Shown: piece after piece, positions 11,095 through 23,300 of the stretch
Layout: each line of letters opens with the position of its first letter
Numbering within the stretch: position 1 is the stretch's first letter
Assembly: GCA_030063045.1 (NCBI GenBank)
Contig: JAQSEB010000138.1
Span: 310,001 to 374,000, forward strand
Origin: Pratylenchus scribneri
Taxonomy: Eukaryota > Nematoda > Chromadorea > Rhabditida > Pratylenchidae
DNA length: 64,000 bases
Direction of reading: 5' to 3'
The notes under the pieces: generated by a model
What the model saw: only the letters and a program-made list of their open reading frames with translations
Database searches by the model: none
What the model was told of the DNA's origin: nothing
Program-made: the position numbers and the translations under genes

Positions 11095-11909
11095 ACGAAT
11101 TGGGGTCCCAAAAAAAATTTTTTTTTAATTTTTCAAAAATTGATTTCCGGGGGTTTTTTGGGGTGCTGAACACGAATCTGACATCCATTTTGCCATATCT
11201 TACCGTCTTGGTAAGATAATGCCGACTTTTACCAAGAAAATGCCGACTTTAAAAAAATAAGCCAAAAAGTGCTTTTAAGTAAATAGCAATTATTTATTGC
11301 AACAAAAGTGCATGAAATGTTAACATGCAAACATAAAATTAAGCATTGACAGGGTAAAAATGTGCAATTTGTGCCAAAATGTTATTGAATGAATCGATGG
11401 TCTTTTTTCCGAATATTACTATTTTCCAAAAACGATCCTAAATAAGGGTAACAAAAGTAACTCGCTTAAAAGGAAGATGATAAAACACCATGTCTGATCG
11501 ATAATTTTTTGTTTTTGTGAACAGGGCATCTCCATATTGTATCATCACCGCCACTGCGCCTGCGTTTTCCCGTTTTAATTTCGGTCATTTGCCTAACACA
11601 TAATGGATGAGTGCACATTGGTGGCCCAGAGAGAATTCCTCGATCTCGAAGAAATTGAATTGCATTTTCAGAGGTGTTAATATGCTCAATTAATTCGAAA
11701 AAATTCATTTTTCACTCTAAAATTTCAAAAAAAATCATTTTTTAAAGTCGGCATTTTCTTGGTAAAAGTCGGCATTATCTTACCAAGACGGTAAGATATG
11801 GCAAAATGGATGTCAGATTCGTGTTCAGCACCCCAAAAAACCCCCGGAAATCAATTTTTGAAAAATTAAAAAAAAATTTTTTTTGGGACCCCAATTCGTA
11901 AGGATTACC
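11095..11909. mobile_element. Merlin-like DNA transposon, non-autonomous
   Basis: The element is 815 bp with terminal inverted repeats of about 165 bp (outer end GGTAATCCTTACGAATTGGG; inner part GGTAAGATAATGCCGACTTT). It is flanked by an 8-bp direct duplication ATTTTTTT (11087-11094 and 11910-11917), although the site is T-rich so this is weaker than it looks. The centre encodes an 80-aa fragment on the minus strand with a zinc ribbon typical of Merlin/IS1016-type transposases. Merlin elements make 8-9-bp duplications, which agrees. The DDE catalytic part is missing, so it needs a helper element. Confidence 0.8.
11466..11708 (-). pseudogene. N-terminal zinc-ribbon fragment of a Merlin transposase
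   Basis: An 80-aa frame starts with MNFFELIEHINTSENAIQF and carries CTHPLC and, later, W-R-C-P-V-H-K followed by LSIRHGVLSSSF. The pattern of paired metal ligands, then W-R-C, then S-x-R-x-G-x-x-x-x-x-S/F is the N-terminal part of IS1016/Merlin transposases. One expected cysteine of the ribbon appears replaced by histidine (CPVH). The frame stops before any catalytic domain, so it is a remnant or a stand-alone DNA-binding fragment. Confidence 0.65.
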
Positions 11910-12559
11910 ATTTTTTTTTACATCATTTTAATCCACTTTAAAATAATCCCAATTCAAAAATAAATCCATTGACTATTTCAATGCTTTTACTTCGACTCTC
12001 AAAATCCTTCCACACAACAAACACAATTCAATTAGGAAATTGGCCTAAAAAGTGGGCCCACTTCTCTCCCAATTCTCATTTGTTTTTCCATAAATCCAAA
12101 CAAATTCTTTGCCCACTCTTTCTCTCCGGAAAGGATTTGTAATCCTCGGCATTTTTGGCCGTTTCTCACCTCACATTTTCTCCTTTTACCTTCCTTTTGG
12201 TATTTGCCAAGGCCTATGCCCAGCTTCCACCCACCCTTGGCCCATTGTTTGCCAACGGAACCGTTAATTTCCGCATTTTGGCCTATTCCTAAATTCTGCT
12301 GGTTTCCCTATGCCAAAGCACACGCACAAGAAAAATGAACCAAAAAACAAATAATAGGGGGAAAACATTGGTGCATGCGCCCCCCGTAATTTTTGGCCTC
12401 CGAATTCGGAATCCACCGTTCTGCTGAATCTTGAATTCCAAAAATGCTTTCCGATTCCCCTCTAGGGAAAATATTTTTTTTCATATTTATTTTGAATAGC
12501 ATTGTTATTTTATATATTAAATATTTATTAATTTTAAAATTGGACTGGCGATTGATTAC

Positions 12560-12890
12560 CTCTGTCTTTTAGGCTATAGTACAATAAGAAGAAGGAAACA
12601 ACAAATTAGGGAAGGTGATTTGCCATTGGAAAATAATAAATATCCATAAAAGTGACATTTCTAGCTTTTTAAAAAAACAATTTGTAAAATAAACTGCTTT
12701 TCCTCTGAAAAATTCGAGTTTATTACACTCAAAGACAAGAAGACATTTATACTTGTTTTAATAGTGGAATCATAAACTTTAATTTAAATAAGTAAACTTT
12801 TAGAGCATTTTTGGGCTTTCCAATAGTACATCGCCTTCCCAAATTGGTGCCAAAAAGTAAAAAACGAATGCGGATTCTCAATCGGCATTT
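12560..12890. repeat. Family B foldback element, diverged
   Basis: Contains GGAAGGTGATTTGCCATTGG-like sequence at the left and CTTTTAGAGCATTTTTGGGC, then ACATCGCCTTCCCAAATTGG at the right, with the shared TTTATTACACTCAAAGACA centre seen also near 9520 and 30720. Confidence 0.65.
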
Positions 12891-13463
12891 CGGCAATACC
12901 GTAATCACAAACATCTTAATTCCTATCGGTTTTTGTCACTAGCAATTCTCTCACTCAAATTTGACTATATGTCCTTCGGCATAATTCAGACGCCGGTCCT
13001 CTCTCCATTAAATCCCCCAAACTTAATTGTAAAAGCACTAAAAATGCATAAAATATTCCATTTTCCTCACAAATCTAATCATTCCAATTCCAAGCAGAGA
13101 ATTAGAATTGTCCTAATTGTGCAGACAAAAAAAAAGCCACACTTCTCCTTTTCCCATATTTAATTCTGGGTACTTCTCCCACTTTGGCCAAATAAATTCG
13201 GCTTTTCCCAGCAACAAAACGGCACAAATTGGTCGTCACCCTAACCCCATCCCATCAAAAAAGGCGTCAAATTTCGCCCATTGCGCCAGCTTCCAACAAA
13301 AAAATGGAAAGAACCAAATTCCGCTTCCTCTTCCCCCTTTAGGTTTTGGGACCTCACTTGGCCCTCCGGCGGGTGGATGGCGCAACCAAAAGGGAAGAAA
13401 AGAAAGAGAGAACAAATTGGGTCTTGTGGCCCTTTCCCTATACCCAAAAAAGAGGGGCAAAAT

Positions 13464-13482
13464 GGGGGGGGGGGGGGGGGGG
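13464..13482 (+). repeat. G19 homopolymer
   Basis: An uninterrupted run of 19 G on the plus strand within a GC-richer block. Such tracts can form G-quadruplexes and are unstable during replication. Confidence 0.95.
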
Positions 13483-13764
13483 AAGGGAAAGGCCAACAAG
13501 CTTTACATTGTTTTCAGCAATTCGGCGTGTGCAACCGTCCGTTAAAACATTATTTTGGGTCACATTTTGTTGGGTTGGCTTTTCAACCACTTACAATCGA
13601 CGACGACAATGGCATTCGGCAAATGTGCTTTTCCCGCGAAGCACTTCCACTTTTTCAACAAGCGCGGCGCCCATCCTTCATTTTTCATTCAAATTCAGTC
13701 ATCCAAAGCAAATTTTTCTGAATAGTATTTTAATTTGCTAAAAAATACATTGAAAATGTCGAAT

Positions 13765-14190
13765 AATGGTTTAAAGGTTTGTTCTACTGTTCCCAAACCA
13801 TATATCCCCAATTGGATAGAGCTGGTCAAGACGCATTGAATGGTAAATAATTTGGTCATGGTTTGGTCAACAATTAAAGGGTATTAAACGGTTTAAACCC
13901 ATTTTGGTTTGGTCAACAATTAAAGGGTATTAAACGGTTTAAACCCATTTTGGTTTGGTCAACAATTAAAGGGTATTAAACGGTTTAAACCCATTTTGGT
14001 TTGGCCAACAATTAAAGGGTATTAAACGGTTTAAACCAATTTTGGTTTAATGGTTCAAAACTAAGTTAGAATTGGTTAAACCCAAAGCCAAAATATAATA
14101 AAATGATGCTTCTTGATTGAAATCTATCGACTGAAAAAATTTTAATGAATAGGATAAACTTATGAACCGTTAATAATCTTTTAGACATTT
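13765..14190. repeat. Family A foldback element, about 4 core units
   Basis: Lies just upstream of rabphilin exon 1. Four copies of the 46-bp unit (TTAAAGGGTATTAAACGG plus AAACCCATTTTGGTTTGG) lie between the left flank (AGAGCTGGTCAAGACGCATT) and right flank (TTCAAAACTAAGTTAGAATT). Confidence 0.85.
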
Positions 14191-14325
14191 TCAATGTATT
14201 TTTTCAACAAATTTAATATTTCTTAATGAAATTTTTTACTCTCCTCAATCAAGCGATTTCATTCATACATTACATAGCCATCAATCAATCTGAATTGAAC
14301 TGGAATAATTTATAGATTAATAAAA

Positions 14326-17300
14326 ATGAGTGGAAGCAGTGATAATTCGGGTCCAATCGTAAGCGGCAAGAAAAAACGACATCCACAATTGCTTAAATTG
14401 GTGCCTTCCCGCGCCAAATCATGCACGGATTTCAGCGACCGTCTACCGCTGTTGCCTTCTTCGATGGCAGCGGCCGCTTGTGAGTTTTGGTTTAATGCGT
14501 TAAAAGATTTAAGCCTAATAAAATAGCTAGCGAATTTTTATGGCTTGACTTATTTTTATATATGTTGCAGCCGATCTCGTTTTTTAGCCGATCTCGTTTT
14601 CGGCATGTTCTAGTTATCGTACAGACTTGATCTATAGCTCATTCGATTCGTCAGGGTCGGTTTTCTTATAAGATTTCAATTTTAGAAAGATTTGACAAGT
14701 TTGAACCAAAGTTATGGCCAATTGAAATTTCTGGTTTTCAAACCGGTTTAACTAGGGTAGGGGCTAGGCTAGGTTTAGGGTCAGCATGGGTTTTAGGGGC
14801 TATGGGATATGGGCTAGGGCTAGGAAAAAGAATTAAAACTCTAAGTGGCCTAGGAACTGAGATATGGCCATTGGTCACAAACTACAATGTCTGCCACTGT
14901 ACTATTTCTGTCAGAAAAAAAACGAGATCGGCTAGCCGAAATCGAGATCGGCTAAAAAAACGAGATCGGCTGCAACATATATATTAGATTTGATGTGAAA
15001 TGGAAATAAATAATATTTTTATGAGCATTTTATTCGATATTTTGGTGGCACATTTTTGAGGCAACATTTCATTAGAAAAAATGTCAATAAAAGAATCACC
15101 TATTTGAGGTAATTGATGAGTAACTGAAACCTACTATTTTTGACCTAAAAATCCGTTTCCTATTATTTATAAATTAAATATGACGAGTTAAATGTACTTA
15201 CTTTTTTTTTTGAAGCTGAGATTTTATGGGGCAAATAAAAGTGAATTAATTTCCTATTTGTTGCCATTTGACCAATAATAGGAAATTAAAAAACATAAAT
15301 TTCATTGTTTTCTTGAATGAAAAATAAGAAATATTTGGAACAAAAGTCATCAGCTATTATCCAATCCAGTAAAAATTAGAATAGAGTTGATGGAAAAAAG
15401 GGAAACGGAAAAGAGGATTAATGGGACATACTGGGAATGTGGTGGGAATGTTGAACAAAATTAACAATTAATCCTCGGTCCCCTCGGTTATGCCCACAGA
15501 GGAATGCCAACAGAAAATTCCCCGGAGAATTATGTGACATTCGCTTATTCGGCTCCAATTTTCACCATTAGCTTCGGGCTTGTTAAAAGGGAATAGGAGA
15601 GAAGATGACACCTCCATTGACATTCGATATTGCCGAACAAAAATCCGCTAATTCCAGTATTGTTCATTTCACATTTGTCCCATCTCCCATCCTTTACATT
15701 TTCCCCATTTTATTGGCTCGATTTTCTGCCTTTTCTTGTCTTGGGCATTCTCGGTAGGAAAATAGAAATAATTTTATTAAGGAATTTTTTCTTTTTTATT
15801 GAAATTTTTCCAGCACTTTTAAAAGCATTTAAATGTGCCTTCTAGTTATTTTTATTAAATAATTCTGATTTGTAATTGTAATTGTAATTCTGATTTGTAA
15901 TTGTAATTGTAATTCTGATTTGTAATTGTAATTCTGATTTGTAATTGTAATTGTAATTCTGATTTGCGATTGTAATTCTGATTTGCGATTGTAATTCTCA
16001 TTTGCGATTGTAATTGTAATTCTGATTTGCGATTGTAATTGTAATCCTGATTTGTAATTATATAATTGTGATTTCTGAGTTTATTCTGAATTTTAATTCT
16101 TATTAATTCTGATTTCTGAAGGAAAAAATTCCAAAAATTTTTCCTATTTTTCCTTCAAGTAATGCATAATGCTATCCTAAAATTTTCAATTACTTATTCA
16201 ATATTTCTTTATCGAGCATTTTTCGAAAAATGCTTTAGCAGCCAATTTGGACCATTTAAATCCCCCTCTTGGCCAAATAAAATATGTTCACCAATTCGAC
16301 CTCCTCTCAATTGGCCATTTCCTTATTATCCTCCTCAGCCATTGATGGGCCTTCTCCACCTCCTTCACGTCCGCTCTCATCGATTTCACATTTAGTGCTG
16401 GCCCGGCAACGTAAGTCCACCTCAACTGGATTCATTCATTCATTCCAAGGCGTGTGCTTTTGGGCTCCATGGTTTTGGTAGATGGAACCCCTTCTAGTAA
16501 TTCTCTAGGGGAATGCGAAATTGAGGAAGAAAAAGCCAATGCCCCGCCGGTGAAAAGAAAGGGGGAACTCTACCAAAATGAATACTCCCAATTTCTTCTT
16601 TTGCATTTTAAAAGCCGCCTATACCTTTTTCCACCATTTCTTCCATTTCAAAAAGACAAAAACGGAAAAATCCACAAAATGTTAAGGTAATATTCGCCGG
16701 AAGGGCCTCTCATGGATTTGTTGCCTTCTCATTACCCAATCCTAGAAAAAAAAGAAAAAACCCTTTGGATGGTCTTGGGGTGGGGAGGCTCCTTTAAAGT
16801 TTAAAACTCACATCATTTACCTTACATTTTTCCACTCATTCATTGGGTATTCCATTGTTTTCCCATATTCGAAAAATTGGCTTTTTCACTTTAAACAAAA
16901 TTTTACTTAAAATGAAGCCAAAATTGAATGAAATTTTGACTGTTTTTATTCACTTCCTCCGGTCCATCTTTAGGCCATCAACAGGTAGATTCTAGTTAAG
17001 GAAAATTGTGTTTTGGAGCTTGTAGGCATTCTTTATCATTAATTGATAGCTCATTCGATTCCATAATCCATATGGTCAATTTAGTTAATGATAATTCTGA
17101 TTAAATTTGTTCAATTTAAAAATGTTAAAGCTCAAATTTAAATTGGCTGCAAACTTAAATTCAAATTGATTAAATTGATTTGAAATTAAAATTTTATAAA
17201 CAAAACCGACCAGCGTAACGAATTGATAAGGCCATAAATTAAGGTTGTACCATAATTAGAATATCCTGGATTCAGAATTGGCATAAATAAAAAATGGATC

Positions 17301-20300
17301 AAAATATGATACCATTTATTGAATAATCTCTATTTTAAGGACATTTTTATAACAAAATGATTGATTAAATTATTTGGCCCTAAGATATGGCCATAAAATA
17401 AATAGGATTTTGGCCATATCAAAATGATTGAGTAAATTTATGTGATTATGAAAGTCATGGTAAAAAAAAGTCCGGATTTTTGTATATTTTATTACAAAAT
17501 AATTGATTAAATTTATTCTTCCAAAATTATGGCCATAAATTAAAAATGGAAAATTATATTTTTTATTTCACTAGAAGGGGATTTTAATCTAATGCCCATT
17601 TATTTTGGGTCTCCATAATCCTCCCCTAAAAGAGATAAAAATTAATCTTAAATTCATTTTAGTGTCCGCTGCCCGTGATTCCGGCACGCCACCACAATTT
17701 GGCCCATTCTCGCCATTCGGAAGCACCACATCCAACAACGCAGCAAACATTCGGCCCTCATCCGCATCTTCGGCTGCCTTTTTTGGCGGTGGCGAAAGCG
17801 AGGCTGGCACAAATTCCGCGCCATCCGCTTCAACACCTCAACGGAAGCCTTCACGTTCGGCCCGCCTATGTTGCTCATTTCGCCGGACATTGCGTCGTGG
17901 CAACACCCCAACGGCGGCAAAACGACTTCTCTCCCAAACCGATTCGAACCAATCGGCACCGGCCACAAATGAAAATGGTGGTGAAGGTGGGAAGAAGAAA
18001 GGCTCGGTTGGTTCAGTTGTGTTATCGGCGCAAGAAGAAAGTCAGCTGCTGGCAAAAGCTTGGCAACAACAGCCGAGAAAGGTGAACAATATTATATTGG
18101 ATTTTTTAAATGAAATTTGATGGATTTTGACATGTTAATCAATAATTGGAAAATATCTCAACTTATGGATCCATTGGAAATTGTCTAAATTAGGCATTTT
18201 TTGGAAAAAAAGATTTAAAATTTCATAAAATAATTTTAAACCAATAATATGAAAGTTCATTAAAATCACATTCAAATCATATTTCTATCATATTCTATAA
18301 AGAGATACGAATAATGGCTAAAAGTGCTGACAGGTTTTATGACCATAATTTCGGATGCTAGTTCATTTAGCAGATAAAAAAAATAGTAGTTTAGGTGTAG
18401 GCAACCTATGAACTAAAAATAAACAAACTTTAATCAAAAGTGGCCATCTTAAAGTTAGGAAGGAACTTCCCTTATTAGGAAAGAAAACATTTTAATCGGA
18501 TTAATTTGGGAATGCCATCCATTTTATGTTATTTATGATAATCGCGGTAAGCCAAATGCCAACATTTTACCACGGACTAGTCATATTTTAAACTGCTGTT
18601 GATATTTGTCTTACCAATATGGTCAAATATGATTGAAATAAGGACATATTCGTGTTTATCTCATCCAAAAATTAATTAAAATTTTATTTTGGCAAATTTG
18701 ATAGTTTGGAATATTTCAATAAAAATTACTCCTATTTAAAGGAATCACGAATTTTATTGCCGGATTTGCCAAAAGTGCAATCATCAACCATGTTATTGCC
18801 CACCGAACAACAACAAAAAGATTCAGCAGAGAAGCAACAACAACAACCACTACAGAATGATGAGAAACGTGAAAGCTCATTTTCACGTAAGTTAATAAAA
18901 TTTAACATTTGCCGAAATTTTGTTCATAGTCGTATATTATACTAGAAAATTACTCAAAAATTCAGTTTTCATTTTTAATTATTAAAGATTTAATTTTTCG
19001 AATAGTTTAACCTTTCAATAATCAATCGATTCTGAGCAATCTTACTGTATATATGTAACAGATAATATTGGAAATTAGCTAATTCCGGAATTAGCTAGGC
19101 AAATGGGCTAGCTAATTTTGGAAATCTCGGCTTCTAGGCGTCGTACAGACTCGTGAGTGGGCTCATTCGATTCGCCATGGTCGATTTACTATATGAAATT
19201 TCAATTCCAGACCGGTTTAGGGGCTAGGGCTAGGGTTAGGGTTATGGTTAAGGGCGGCATGGGATTTAAGGGCTTTGGGCTAAGGATTAAGGGCTAGGGG
19301 TTTAGGGAAAAAGTCTGAAATTGAAATTTCATGTAAATCGACCATGACGAATCGAATGAGCCTATTCTCGAATCTGTACGACGTCTAGTAGCCGAGATTT
19401 CCAAAATTAGCTAGCTAGCTAATTCCGGAATTAGCTAATTTCCAATATTAGCTGTAACATATATTCGCCTTTGGAATTGTGAATAAATTGACTGAAGCCG
19501 GTGGGTAAAATTTGGTCGAGGAGGTGACGAGATGCGAGGTGACAAAATGGTGGAAGGCTGGGGCTTTGTTATTTCCTTTTACATTCTAAGATTTAAAAAA
19601 AATCTTAAAAATATGACTTAAGTTTCCCTGAATATGATACGAAAGCTTATTTCTAACAAAGCTTTATTTGTTAGGATTTTAAGTAATAAACATAATTTTA
19701 TCCTTTTTCTGCTAAAATTGTAAATGCCAAATTTCTTAATTTGACCAAAATACACAGAATTCATTATAGTTTAAGTCCTCCTTTTGACCCCCCATCAATG
19801 TGAATTTGGAACATGCGATATTTTAATGGACCACCAATTTTTGGAGAAAAGAACGGAGAGAATTTGACGAGAATTGGCGGCGGCGCAAATATTTTTGTGA
19901 TGGCCATTTTGGAAGAAAGGCTCCCCAAATTTTGGCCCTCTTTGTCCTCTCCACTTCCATCGCCAAATTCCCCTTTTTCAAGAGCATTTTTGGCGGCGTG
20001 GCCACAAATTGGCCAGCCACCATCGGCTCAGAAGAGCAATAAAGCAGCAAAAAAGCCTCACAAATGGAATACTTCTCTCTTTGCTTTTAGGGCGACGGTT
20101 GAAGAAGGGCCCAAGGGCCTTTTTTATATTCTTCCTTTTTTTTGTTGAAAATGGGGCACATCCGCCCTCCGGCGTAGAGGAGAAAATGTGGATGGATGGA
20201 TGGCTGCGGCGGCAAATCCCCTCGAGGCCATTTTTCTTGGCCATTCCATTTTGCCGCTCTTCTTTTTACCCTTAAGGGGCTGCTTTCACGACAAAGATGA

Positions 20301-23300
20301 ATTTTTTACGGGCCAAATATTTTTTATAGGAAATTAAAAATCTTTTTTTTCTTCCTCCAAAAATGTTCAATTTACTTAAATTCCAAATTTATGTTAAAAT
20401 ATTTATTTATAAGAGAATTTTTGTGTAATTTTAGTATTCCCAGGCTAAAATTTTTATAGTTTAATTTGTCGAAAGGATTGTACCGGTTCAGAAGTTTATC
20501 CTAAAATCCGGAAATGGAATGCATCATTTGATTAAGTTTTGGTTTGGGTTTAACCAATTCTAAATTAGTTTTAAACCATTAAACCAAAATTGGTTTAAAC
20601 CGTTTAATATCCATTAATTGTTGACCAAACCAAAATTGGTTTAAACCGTTTAATACACTTTAATTGTTAACCAAACCAAAATAGATTTAAACCGTTTAAT
20701 ACCCTTTAATTGTTGACCAAACCAAAATGGGTTTAAACCGTTTAATACCCTTTAATTGTTGACCAAACCAAAATGGGCTCAAACCGTTTAATACCCTTTA
20801 ATTGTTGACCAAACCAAAATGGGTTTAAACCGTTTAATACCCTTTAATTGTTGACCAAACCATTCACAAATTATATACCATTCAATGAGTCTTCTTGACC
20901 AGCTCTATTCAATTTTGGGTATATGGTTTTGGGAATGTAGATTTTCTCGTTAGAAAATTGATTTTTTGCAAATTAAATAAATCCATATTTTAAATTAAAT
21001 ATATTTTTTTATGGCAATGAATGGATGAGCAAGCATTTTTCCCGTCTAGAATTCATTTTCTTCCCGACCTGTCACCAACAAAATCTCACACAATTCCATA
21101 GAATAAAGTAGTAACTAAAAAAAATTAGAAAATGTTCATTTTGTCACACTTTCTACGTTTCCTTCATATAAATTAAATTCCCATGGAAAATATTTAAAAA
21201 TTTCTATTTAAAATTTCGCATTTTATTCATATTCAAAAAATGGTTCATAAAATAATAATATAAAAAAGAAGTAAAATGAAATCCATATTTTTGGTATTCT
21301 TTTGGATTTATGCTAATACCAATTCCAATATTTTTCTTCCCTTATTTCCCAATTCGAACAATGCTAAATTTAAGCAAAAATGATTAACTTTTTAAGCCAT
21401 AATCTAATATAGGGCAATTTATATTTATATAAATTAAAAAAGACTCGAAAAATACAAATTTTTTCATAAATTATTCATTAAAAATGGAGGCATTTTTGGA
21501 CCCAAAAACCTGGCTACCCCCTTTAAGCCTTATTAGCCTTTTATTATAGTCATATATTTTGCTTCGGGGCAAAATTTGTTCAGCCTTTAGCCTTAAAACC
21601 TTAACTTTTCCGTATGGACAAAAGAAAGATATTAACCTCTAAAAAGCCTTTGTCAAATTTTACTATTTTTTTCACTAATTAATAGCCAAATTTATATTTC
21701 AAAAAAATGTTCCTCCTCCGATGTCCCTCGCCTTCCGGTTCCACCACCAACGGTGATTCCCCCACGCATCGTCGCACATCTCGATCCCCATCGGCCACCT
21801 CCTCGATCAATTATCCCGCCATCGGCGGCGTCGATTTGTTCCCAATTCCGGAGGAGGCCAACCGGCCATCCTCCATAATAAAGGAAGAAGAAGCCAAAAA
21901 CAACAATAATAATCTTTTGTCCGCCCTTTCTGAATCTTCCGTTCTTTTAGTGCGCCGACTGTCCAAGGCATTTTTCCAGGCACAGAGTCAGCAGAAAGTC
22001 GGTCAGTTCAAAGGCAGAGGGAAAGGGGGGATATTAAAATTATTTAAAATAAAATAAAATTATGCAGGGATAAGGGAGGATTAAAAGGATAAAAAGGAAG
22101 TCATTTAATTATAAGCAAAATTAATCAATTTGGCAAAAATTCGTGCAGAAAAATTGGAATTTTTGAAGTCTGGAAATTGGCCTATTCCAATTTATATATT
22201 CTATCCTGACTAAAGTTTACCTTGAAGCCTAAAATTAACCTTAAACCTAACAAAAGAAGGTACTCATTCATACTCATCAATCTTGAGGTGGCTACTTTAG
22301 ATTCTAGTACAATTTTTTAAGGAGAATTAATTATGGCAACGAAAAAGAATAGATTTTATGGCCATATAATTTCTGAGGCAGGCAAAGAGTGAATAAATAT
22401 TAAGCCTTATTAATATTGAATATGTTTCATATTTTGAGGATTTTATGCTTCCTTCATTTTTCCTTCCAATTTCTTCTTCGCCCCTTTTCCAAAAGAAAAA
22501 TATTCAGTGAATGCAAAATCTAAATCTTTCGAGAATATGTAAATTTCTAATAATTTTTTGTGGCCAAAAAATTTGGGCGCCTTACTCTAAATTAGTAGCG
22601 CCTTCGTGAATTTGATTTTATCCATATTTTATTTGAGTTTTCTAAGTAAATAAGGGGTTCCCCTTCTTCCCTGCATTTTTCGAGTCCCTCCCCCCAAATG
22701 TCTAATGCTAAATCGGATTTTAACCTATAAAGTGGCTAAATCGGATTTTAACCTATAAAGTGGCTAAATCGGATTTTAACCTATAAAGTGGCTAAATCGG
22801 ATTTTAACCTATAAAGTGGCTAAATCGGATTTTAACCTATAAAGTGGCTAAATCGGATTTTAACCTATAAAGTGGCTAAATCGGATTTTAACCTATAAAG
22901 TGGCTAAATCGGATTTTAACCTATAAAGTGGCTAAATCGGATTTTAACCTATAAAGTGGCTAAATCGGATTTTAACCTATAAAGTGGCTAAATCGGATTT
23001 TAACCTATAAAGTGGCTAAAGCGGATTTTAACCTATAAAGTGCTAAATCGGATTTTCTAATAAATTGCGGGTCAAAAGGGGAACAACATTTGCGTCATTG
23101 CCCTCCCCACTCCCTTTTTCTTGGCTATTATTGACCCAAATAAATGGCACATCTTCGCTTTAGGCGCCAACTTTAGGAGAGGCGCATATTCTCTGGCACA
23201 TCTATTTTTGGCCACCAACCCACAATTCCTTTTTCTCAATTCTGCTACATTTTCTTTTCGCCCTTTTCTAGGTATTCCGGTATTCCCACATCATTTTTCG

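Larger units (their letters stand above)
8531..14325. other. Gene-poor interval between LRRC59 and rabphilin
   Basis: No convincing host gene was found in this 5.8-kb interval. It contains the foldbacks at 8869 and 9297, a very AT-rich stretch (10700-11090), a Merlin-like element (11095-11909), a family B copy (12560-12890), a family A copy (13765-14190) and a more GC-rich block (about 12000-13720) with a G19 run at 13464-13482. The rabphilin promoter probably lies at the right end. AATTTATAG at about 14313 just before the start codon could be a trans-splice acceptor. Confidence 0.5.

Noticed and set aside
13117..13741. Overlapping frames around a G19 run
   Set aside because: Frames on both strands are proline/glycine-rich products of a low-complexity block with no domain.
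17654..18055. Minus-strand 133-codon frame
   Set aside because: It is the shadow of rabphilin exon 17663-18081, whose phase fits the flanking exons.
22707..23056. CRISPR-like direct repeats
   Set aside because: Units abut with no spacers and the genome is eukaryotic; it is a satellite.
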